From Symsagittifera roscoffensis (taxonomy: Eukaryota; Xenacoelomorpha; Acoela; Convolutidae): a stretch of 64,000 nucleotides of DNA. Positions within the stretch are counted from its first letter, which is position 1. Every line of letters begins with the position of its first letter. Positions 59,701-64,000 of this stretch are shown piece after piece. The notes below the pieces were generated by a model. That model saw only the letters and a program-made list of their open reading frames with translations. It was not told the origin of the DNA and made no database searches. The DNA is taken from NCBI RefSeq assembly GCF_963678635.1, contig NC_087071.1, positions 21,297,194 to 21,361,193 on the forward strand. Reading direction: 5' to 3'. Position numbers and translations under genes: made by a program.

Positions 59701-62700
59701 GGATTCAACTGGCATTGAACACTTAACTTTTTTAAAATAAGCAAAAACAAAAAACCTTTGGTGTAAGTCAGCATTTGCTGCTGAAGCACATATCTTCTCG
59801 TGTCTTCTTCAGACGATAGAGTTTGATTCCTCTCAAGAAGAAAAAGAATCTGTTCAAGGCTCTTTCCGTATAGTTCAGTGTAGCCGTAAAGCTGAAACAG
59901 ACATACGTACGTAAGCGTTTTCCGAGGCGACGAAGTTTCTGTCAAGCAGTTTGATCAAATTTCCAACTGGTTTCAAGTATCATTTCTTATAAATTGCGTC
60001 TAGTTGGGGATAGATAGGTTGGAGAAATTAGCATGCCTGACTATGGAATGATTTGAAGTCTGCATAGAAAAACGGAAATACTGCGAATTTTAATATGTAA
60101 AAAAATAAATTCGTTAAAATCTCAATGCAAAAACTCAAATCTTAAGTCAAATGCCCAAAATACAAATGCCCAAATTGAAATTTTTCCTGAAAAAAACACG
60201 TTGTAAATAATATAAAACTCGCTTCGTTCATTTGAATTTAGAAAGTATCCAAACATAGCATTCAGGATCAGACAGTTGAAATTTCAATTTAGTCAAGTAG
60301 AAATAAAGCCCGCAGACAGTTCAAAAAGTGTCAATGAGTAACAGAAAGCGACATACTTTTCCATTTTCAAATTTCGGCGAAAATACTTTAAGCTGAAGCC
60401 ATTTGAGTTCCAATAATTTTTTTTGATTGACACTTTTGTCATTTAAAGTTAACTCAATATGAGAATGCTGGATCACGAAGGCAATTTTTATTCCGAGATG
60501 AAATCTAAAAATTAAAATCCACTTTTTTATCGCGCCATTTGCTCTTCCGTAATTGAATGTAATTTGCCTTCCATTTAGCAAATGTATTTGACGTAATCTG
60601 AAAAATAAATCAAAATTCAAACCACCCAAACACACAGTGCTGATACATAGCCAAAAGACAGTTGGATAAGAGACAATTAGCGCAAGTAAACAAAAAAATA
60701 AGATCTATAACTTTCGAATATGACGAAAAAAAATTTTCCGTGTATTGCTAGAACAATTTACGATGGACTTTTTTGATTAAAAAAAAACAATTTGAGAAAA
60801 CTGGATCAATGCTTAAAAAAAAATTTATTTCGCTGGGAAATCTAATAATTAAATTCCACACCAGAAACTAGAAGTCGATCAAGTTTTTCGTGACCTTTAC
60901 TTTTTCGTTGTCCGATAATTTGCGATGACTTTAAATTTCACCCCAGAAAAGTTATTTTAACTCTGAAACTTAAGGGTTAATTGTTGAGAAGATTAAACTA
61001 GTGAGCATATTTTTCGCCCACCAAAAATTATTACGAATATAATCATTAACACAGAAGCGATGCGCTTCGCAAACACTAGCGAAAGCACGACAAAAAATCA
61101 GCTCTATTAAGTACAAAAAGAAAAAGAAGAAATAAGCCACGAATTAATAAAAATTCGGCCAGGTCTCGTATTGGATCTGCGATAACCTAGAGAAAATGAG
61201 TCTGATGCACTAACCACTCAGCCACGGGCGCTTAATTAATCACAAACACTAGCCTCTAATAAATCAGATTATAATAATCGTGATTATAGCAAAAGTGCCA
61301 CCAAATAATGAACACTTTGCCACCAAATGATGAGTACTTTTATTTACGAGCTAGGTTTGAAAAAGAAAGTAAATATTAAGACACTAAGGCTCGCAAGCTT
61401 GCTAGTGTAAACATTTGCACAAAACTATCAAAAATTGTTCTGAAAAAAAATCATGTTTTATACAGTAAAATGATTTTTTTTGCTATCAAACAAGTTTTTT
61501 ATTGAGACAATTTCTTGAAATTTATATCTTTTTTAAAGTTTGTTGGGTTGCATAAGAAGCTCACTGATATAAGTCGCTCATTAAATGACCCGGTAGTTTC
61601 GACGAAACTTTTGATTGACGGAAAGGAGTCAAACTGACCCTTTCTGGGGTGTAAATTTAGGTCTGAATTTCGAAAATTAATCCCACCAAATTAATAGTGT
61701 TCAAATTCTGAGCAAACTGAGTGCTCATCATATTTTGTCTGCTCATCGCATTTTGTCTAAGGTCAACCCGATTTAAGATAACTGAGTTCAAGCTTCCAGT
61801 TTAAAGTTTATGGCATAAGTGAGAATTAAATAGATCACCCTAATAATCCTAAAATTTCGTGTATTGGTATCTTTCCTTGAAAATGAAGAGTCTTATCGTA
61901 GTTATGTATCATCCTTTTAATGTGTCCTTCATGAACAATCGACTATGACAATTCTTTACTTTACAAATTGAAAATAAATTTGTATCAAATTGAAAATAAA
62001 TGAATCAAATTGAAAATATATTCATATCTAACTTGTTACCTGTTCCTTTTTGGGCTGCTGGTCTAAATCTAGTCTAGTGAGTGTGTAGTTATTTTTCAGT
62101 GCATTCTGTAAGGCCATGATGCCGGCCACCTTCACATTGTTGTTTCTAATGTCCACGCGGACGATAGAAGTCGACTCCGCAATGTACTCGGCCATCGCTA
62201 TAGCACCTGAAACAAACACGCAAATGATGATAATTCAGCTTCTAATTGAGTCGTATGTTTGTTTGATAAAATCAACCCAATTTGAAAACAAAAAGGATCA
62301 AAAGGAACAAAATATGAAAATTAAAATCCACTTTCGAAACTAGAACCCTTTTTTTACCTTCACCCTTCTCCTTTCTTTGAACACATGATATAGATGTTAT
62401 CGAAGGTTATAGTTGTTAGAGGGCAACTCTTCTTCAGTTATACCTTCGCGTTCTGATTTTTCTTGCTGAAACTCAAAAAATGAGGATATATAGGAAAAAA
62501 AACAAGAAGGTTGTTGTGCAAGTAGAACAGAACCATTCAACCACGCCATTTTGAGAATGAAATACAAAATTGTTTTGGAAATCAAATCACGACTGCAAGA
62601 AGGCTTGAATATATTACCACACTTGGCATGTGAGCTTTCTTTGAAGCAGTCAAAACTCGTAGGAAAAAATACACCTATGCCATAGTTCCTTTCAACCCCT

Positions 62701-64000
62701 TTTAGCAACCAGTATGAAATATTTTGCAGACTTCTTTCAAAATCTATTTTTATGAAAATGAGCATTTTTTTACGAGAGTAATGCAAGCTAATGATATCTC
62801 CAAAAAGAAAATCAATTCAAGTATTTGGCGAAAAATGCTTTGAAAAAAATGATGCCGTACTTAAAAACCTATTTGTCATCTTCCTCGATTTTTTTGGTAA
62901 AAAGACAAAGCTTCTCTTGAAAGCATCAAAACTCTGCTGCATTTTTTGCCCACTTGGCAGACTCAAATGACATACCTCATGACATATGCACGGTACTTAA
63001 TTGAAATTTACCTTAACATATATCATTGTTTACTTTGACATAAAACATCCTCTACCTGTTTATCAATGAGCAAACTACGATGCTATATTTACAGGCTCAT
63101 AAAGCTATTAGTGGTAGTAATTGAAAACTTAACCAACTGACAGTTGCAGGTTGGAAAAGAGTAATGAACGCAAGGAAACTGAAGAAAAAATAGATGGCCT
63201 AAGAGCTCTTTGAATTTGTAGAACAATTTATGATGGATACTTTTATGTTAAACTAACCCAATTTGAGACCACTGGATCAATAGGTAAAACTTTTATTTCC
63301 CAGGAAAATCTGATAATTATTTTCCATTTTCGAAATCAGAAGTCGATCACGTTTTTCGTGACCTTTACAATTTTGCTGTTCGATATAGGAGTTTGCATAC
63401 CTTTTAACAATAGAAATTCACTGAACTTAAAAAGAAATCACAAGTCAAACCGCGAAAAATCAAAATTGAGCGTGAACAAATTCCTGAAAAAAAAACAAAA
63501 AAATCAGCAAGACCTATAAACGAGTACTCACTACGTTCATCACTTTTAAAAATAACTGTGGTCAGAACTTTTAATGCCAATAATACAAGATTGTATAAGA
63601 TGTTGCAATTTTCCTTCAGAATGCAAAAAAAAATGAAATTTATCAAAATCATATTCCAGTTTTGCTTCTAATACTTTTGCATTAGTATTAGAAGCAGATT
63701 TGGCAAAAATTGATATTTTATTGCATTCAGAACGAGGAAAATTAGTAAGATTTATTTTTTTCATGCGTGTCTTCGAACCCCACTTCGGTCACGGGTGGAG
63801 GGCTCCCAGAATCATCCGCCTCATAGTGGGCGGCAAAATGGATGAAGTTAAACCGAATTCAACCCCCCTTCTCCGCACGGTTGGGTTGGTACTGCACTGA
63901 GCAGGACCGGGGGCTAATAAAAAATGCTTTTTTCAAAAAACAGGCTAACCAATGGAGTCTATTCTGGTGGAGCTGAGTCCGAGTCTGGCAATGCTCTTGT
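35587..64000 (-). CDS. Host gene: LRR protein resembling PPP1R37 (LRRC68), C-terminal 8 exons; start off window
   Basis: Minus-strand exons, in order: 64000-63950 (partial), 62206-62040, 59891-59756, 59577-59456, 42177-42036, 36848-36630, 36377-36231, 35762-35587. Each has GT/AG borders, and successive phases agree (1,0,1,0,1,1,1), which is hard to get by chance. The first two exons read through one junction into a leucine-rich repeat ending with motifs (LGLSST, AEYIAEST, LDLD-PKKE) that match my memory of PPP1R37, a PP1-binding regulator. The rest is Ser/Glu/Pro-rich and likely disordered, as in that family. Introns 4 (17.3 kb) and 5 (5.2 kb) are swollen by transposons and nested genes. I did not see a clear PP1-docking RVxF motif, so the name is tentative. 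Confidence 0.72.
36231..36377 (-). CDS. PPP1R37-like gene, exon 7 as seen
   Basis: 147 nt, phase 1 to 1; acceptor TCTGTGTTAG, donor GTTCGT. Acidic/Ser-rich (PEEEEQESS). A rival AG 5 nt downstream would break the frame. Confidence 0.7.
36630..36848 (-). CDS. PPP1R37-like gene, exon 6 as seen
   Basis: 219 nt, phase 1 to 1; acceptor CCTATTGCAG, donor GTTTGT. Encodes VEEDLDSP, a Pro run and Ser clusters. Its first 24 nt and acceptor are duplicated 3.8 kb away by a LINE insertion (see 36825-37014). Confidence 0.78.
36825..37014. repeat. 190-bp target-site duplication, copy next to exon 6
   Basis: Identical over 190 bp to 40636-40825, flanking a LINE. It starts GGGAGTCTAAATC and ends CCAAATGATA. 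It contains 24 nt of host exon 6 plus its 3' splice site and likely branch region, so it is target DNA, not part of the LINE. Confidence 0.93.
37015..40635 (+). mobile_element. Full-length single-ORF LINE (endonuclease, RT, C-terminal zinc fingers), antisense in host intron
   Basis: 3.62 kb between two identical 190-bp repeats. The 5' end is strongly purine-rich on this strand (37015-37140). The 3' UTR is only 20 nt after the stop (40616-40635), with no poly(A) or microsatellite tail. It lies opposite to the host gene. Domain order and the FADD RT box mark a non-LTR retrotransposon with an APE-type endonuclease; I leave the clade open. Confidence 0.9.
37139..40615 (+). pseudogene. LINE polyprotein: APE endonuclease, reverse transcriptase, four zinc fingers; one frameshift and one stop
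   Basis: The frame opens after a TAA at 37136 and has no early ATG (first in-frame ATG about 37285, inside the endonuclease), so the start is non-AUG or lost. The endonuclease shows WNIQG near the start, GGDFNS (about 37553) and SDHRP (about 37840). The RT runs from about 38690. A 1-nt shift at the A7 run (about 39226-39232) moves the frame just before the catalytic FADD box (39374-39385). An in-frame TGA (40262-40264) lies between the first and second Cys/His fingers. Four fingers occur at about 40197-40590. With identical target repeats the insertion is young, so the lesions are recent or came with the copied RNA. Confidence 0.88.
40636..40825. repeat. 190-bp target-site duplication, distal copy with decoy splice acceptor
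   Basis: Base-for-base copy of 36825-37014. On the minus strand it presents the exon 6 acceptor (exon base 40659) and 24 exon bases, then runs into antisense LINE sequence. For a transcript of the host gene this acceptor comes first. Confidence 0.93.
40880..41330 (+). repeat. Dispersed intronic repeat, copy 1
   Basis: Shares ordered blocks with at least nine others on this strand: GCAAGGAAACAGAAA, AATTTGAGAAAACTGGA, a TTATTTCGCTGG-type block, GAAGTCAATCACG, TTTTCGTGACCTTTACA. Non-coding and diverged; class unknown (SINE- or MITE-like). Confidence 0.6.
41455..41552 (-). other. tRNA-like relic (pseudogene or SINE head)
   Basis: On the minus strand a box A-like AGGACAGTTAGCGC is followed about 45 nt later by a box B GTTCGAAGCCC. 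Stems pair poorly, so not a working tRNA. Confidence 0.4.
42036..42177 (-). CDS. PPP1R37-like gene, exon 5 as seen
   Basis: 142 nt, phase 0 to 1; acceptor CTATGTTTCAG, donor GTATTA. Encodes a Pro/Ser-rich stretch (IPIILPPLS, then SGDTKPNP). Confidence 0.7.
42330..43330. repeat. Tandem repeat, six diverged copies of about 150-170 bp
   Basis: The block AGCACCCA followed by an ACAGGGTT-like motif recurs at 42403, 42555, 42722, 42884, 43054 and 43220 (spacing 152, 167, 162, 170, 166). Between them, ATCTCGAAAACTACAA and TGAGCAGTCATATTTG recur. A minisatellite in host intron 4, just upstream of exon 5 in transcript direction. Confidence 0.85.
43723..43786. repeat. GATA microsatellite
   Basis: Interrupted (GATA)n, about 64 bp, with a short (CAGA)n run at 43530-43545 nearby. 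Confidence 0.9.
44975..45220 (-). mobile_element. Degraded inverted copy of the hAT-like MITE at 47631
   Basis: The complement matches blocks of 47631-48017: the ACCCTTTGGGTCGGCAG segment, the TCGAATC..TGAGG G-rich block and GGCGCC palindromes around AGTATAAATTGG. Terminal repeats are lost. Confidence 0.6.
45300..45445 (+). repeat. Dispersed intronic repeat, copy 2 (partial)
   Basis: Matches the opening blocks only (GCAAGGAAACAGAAA, TTTTCGAAACTCGAAG, TTTTGAATTTCAAAAAC). Confidence 0.5.
46130..46470 (+). repeat. Dispersed intronic repeat, copy 3
   Basis: Same blocks in the same order (GGCCTTAAAGCTCTTTGAA, TTATTTCGCTGGAAATCTGA, CCACTTTCGAAACCAGAAGTC), ending with ACCTATATAAGAG. Confidence 0.6.
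47631..48017. mobile_element. hAT-like MITE, 387 bp, with 8-bp target duplication
   Basis: Terminal inverted repeats CAGGGGCGGAT and ATCCGCCCCTG, flanked by AAGGCATA on both sides (47623-47630 and 48018-48025). CAGGGGCGG ends and 8-bp duplications are typical of hAT elements. Interior is non-coding, with GGCGCC palindromes, G-rich blocks and a C12 run (47991-48002). It lies inside the long last intron of paralogue A. Confidence 0.9.
48170..48660 (+). repeat. Dispersed intronic repeat, copy 4
   Basis: Blocks TTCGAAACTCAAAATAAAG, GGCCTTAAAGCTTTTCGAA, AAAAAACTGGATCAATA and TTCCGCTGGGAAA, and a late CCTATAAAAGTCTTCACTGC. Confidence 0.6.
50810..52487 (+). CDS. Secreted Cys-containing protein B, two exons, nested in host intron 4
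   Basis: Exons 50810-51390 and 52325-52487 give 247 residues. The intron (51391-52324, 934 nt) runs GTACAAG...CTCAAAG in phase 2. ATG plus a hydrophobic signal peptide (about residues 1-18), then NDVVINST and a mature domain with pairs of Cys (FCKLKSIYYC, EQCC), aromatic-rich YFNNGF, GFGKGSLK, and a second-exon tail ending MCREQPWICER and TGA. Without splicing the frame would stop at 51415 after 201 residues. The splice model is supported because paralogue A has a donor and acceptor at the same places. I do not recognise the family; an extracellular or venom/mucus-type role cannot be judged. It is antisense to the host gene. Confidence 0.75.
51600..51730 (+). repeat. Dispersed intronic repeat, fragment
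   Basis: Keeps TGCTCTTTGAATTTCAAG and AAATTTGAGAAAACTGGAA only; inside the intron of gene B. Confidence 0.45.
52860..53280 (+). repeat. Dispersed intronic repeat, copy 5
   Basis: Blocks TGCTCTTTGAACTTCG, AAATTTGAGAAAACTGGAAA and CTAGAAGTCGATCACG, a CATGACGTTTACA stretch and ACTATATAAG. Confidence 0.6.
53640..53935 (+). repeat. Second dispersed repeat family, copy a
   Basis: TTCGAGAAAATTCGAAAA, AAACGGTCAAAAAT, TTTTCCGAGGGCCAT and GCAGACAGAGGGGTCA recur in the same order at 58330-58690. Non-coding. Confidence 0.6.
54640..55150 (+). repeat. Dispersed intronic repeat, copy 6
   Basis: Blocks AAATTCCACTGTCGAAACTG, CAGAAGCCAAGCAGCGAAAAA, TTTGAGTGCGAACAA and TCTTCACTTCGCTCA, plus a tail with ACAGAGGCGAAGTTGCACT that also occurs near 57590. 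Confidence 0.55.
55405..56725 (+). mobile_element. 5'-truncated LINE (CR1/Jockey-like) with (ATT)n tail
   Basis: About 1.3 kb: the 3' part of an RT frame plus a short 3' UTR ending in (ATT)n at 56700-56725. Truncation at the 5' end is typical of target-primed reverse transcription. It lies in host intron 4, antisense to the host gene. Confidence 0.85.
55408..56655 (+). pseudogene. LINE reverse transcriptase, 5'-truncated, one in-frame stop
   Basis: A single frame of about 415 codons. Fingers begin at NNQF. FEKAFDKVDH, SGVPQGSILGPL and the catalytic YADDA box (about 55795-55808) are intact. TAA at 56044-56046 breaks the frame; the thumb and C-terminal part (VIPVLLYGS, C-terminal Cys cluster) follow in the same frame to 56655. 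The endonuclease and N-terminal RT are missing. Only one stop suggests moderate age, much younger than the relic at 29600. Confidence 0.87.
56726..57950. other. Host intron sequence, no gene supported
   Basis: Short frames at 56860-57201 and 57328-57579 lack recognisable motifs, signal peptides or splice partners. The ACAGAGGCGA motif near 57590 is shared with the repeat at 55060. Confidence 0.4.
57950..58815 (+). repeat. Second dispersed repeat family, copy b, internally iterated
   Basis: The block CGAGAAAA...CAAAAT..GACATTTCCGAG..CATA..TTTT recurs about three times (near 58160, 58335, 58495) before the GTAGACAGAGGGGTCACG block shared with 53870. Confidence 0.55.
59456..59577 (-). CDS. PPP1R37-like gene, Ser/Thr/Gln-rich exon
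   Basis: 122 nt, phase 1 to 0; acceptor ATTCATTTCAG, donor GTTAGT. Low-complexity, likely disordered (LSSSRTSMIS). Confidence 0.65.
59756..59891 (-). CDS. PPP1R37-like gene, exon after the LRR domain
   Basis: 136 nt, phase 0 to 1; acceptor TGTCTGTTTCAG, donor GTTTTT. Encodes a Leu/Glu/Gln-rich, probably helical segment (starts LYGYTELYG). Confidence 0.72.
60300..60640 (+). repeat. Dispersed intronic repeat, copy 7
   Basis: Blocks AAGCTGAAGCCATTTGAG, GAATGCTGGATCA, TTATTCCGAGATGAAATCT and AAAATCCACTTTTTT. Confidence 0.5.
60650..61140 (+). repeat. Dispersed intronic repeat, copy 8
   Basis: Blocks AATTTGAGAAAACTGGATCA, TTATTTCGCTGGGAAATCT, CCAGAAACTAGAAGTCGATC and TTTTTCGTGACCTTTAC; directly follows copy 7, so a near-tandem pair. 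Confidence 0.6.
61155..61231 (-). other. tRNA-like relic on the minus strand
   Basis: Reads GCGCCCGTGGCTGAGTGG, with a good box A (TGGCTGAGTGG), but box B is degenerate (GATCCAATACGAGACC) and acceptor stems do not pair well. A tRNA pseudogene or SINE fragment. Confidence 0.4.
62040..62206 (-). CDS. PPP1R37-like gene, LRR exon
   Basis: 167 nt; acceptor TTTGTTTCAG, donor GTAACA. Encodes AEYIAEST, then RVDIRNN and LTRLDLD repeats ending QPKKEQ: two LRR strands and the basic cap seen at the end of the PPP1R37 repeat domain. Confidence 0.82.
62275..62350 (+). repeat. Dispersed intronic repeat, fragment next to LRR exon
   Basis: Retains ACCCAATTTGAAAACAAAAA and ATCCACTTTCGAAACTAGAA, about 70 bp upstream (gene sense) of exon 62040-62206. 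Confidence 0.45.
63130..63560 (+). repeat. Dispersed intronic repeat, copy 9
   Basis: One of the best copies: GAACGCAAGGAAACTGAAG, CTAACCCAATTTGAGACCAC, TGGATCAATAGGTAAAAC, AGTCGATCACGTTTTTCGTG, and a late CCTATAAACGAG with CACTACGTTCATC. Confidence 0.65.
63765..63925 (+). other. Possible SINE-like fragment beside the LRR exon
   Basis: GTCTTCGAACCCCAC resembles a tRNA box B and is followed by a GC-richer, non-coding body (about 63785-63915) unlike the AT-rich intron. No box A found. Confidence 0.3.
63950..64000 (-). CDS. PPP1R37-like gene, LRR exon (partial at window edge)
   Basis: 51 nt visible. It encodes an LRR strand (LGLSST) and ends in phase 1 before GTTAGC. Its last G completes the Gly codon of the next exon. 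Confidence 0.65.

Noticed and set aside
1-64000. CRISPR arrays, rRNA genes, operons or prophage
   Set aside because: No regular short spaced repeats, no rRNA sequence and no bacterial gene order; the content is eukaryotic.

Overview
The window looks like an AT-rich invertebrate animal genome: intron-bearing genes with GT/AG borders, many eukaryotic transposon classes, and no bacterial or organellar gene order. I cannot name the phylum. About half of it is transposon-derived.

Layout. (1) 1-14254: most of a very large Ty3/Gypsy-type, retrovirus-like element on the + strand, entering from beyond the left edge. It carries Gag-protease, Pol (RT, RNase H, integrase), two tiny hydrophobic ORFs, a long frame with no ATG, an Env-like glycoprotein and an unrecognised last ORF. 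None of its long frames is broken, and neighbouring ORFs overlap or touch by stop-start (ATGA) contacts. Its 3' end or 3' LTR must lie in 14255-16650, but I cannot delimit it because the 5' LTR is outside the window. (2) 16651-22910: a second, complete Ty3/Gypsy element with 251-bp LTRs that differ at one base. Its coding region has five in-frame stops and one frameshift. Its gag ATG is built across the LTR/primer-binding-site junction. (3) 22911-35586: gene-poor sequence with two small inverted-repeat elements (8-bp target duplications), poly-C runs and an old LINE relic. (4) 35587-64000, minus strand: a host gene of at least eight exons whose splice phases all agree. It encodes the end of a leucine-rich-repeat domain plus a Ser/Glu-rich tail, most like protein phosphatase 1 regulatory subunit 37 (PPP1R37/LRRC68).

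Inside that host gene, intron 5 contains a 3.6-kb LINE flanked by identical 190-bp direct repeats. These repeats duplicate the 3' splice site and first 24 bases of exon 6. Intron 4 (about 17 kb) holds, on the opposite strand, a two-exon gene for a small secreted cysteine-containing protein, a broken paralogue, a hAT-like MITE, a 5'-truncated LINE, satellite-like repeats and many same-direction copies of a dispersed repeat.

The items most worth following up are the 190-bp target duplication that copied a splice acceptor, the retrovirus-like element with an ATG-poor frame ahead of Env, the AUG built across an LTR/PBS junction, and the nested secreted-protein family.
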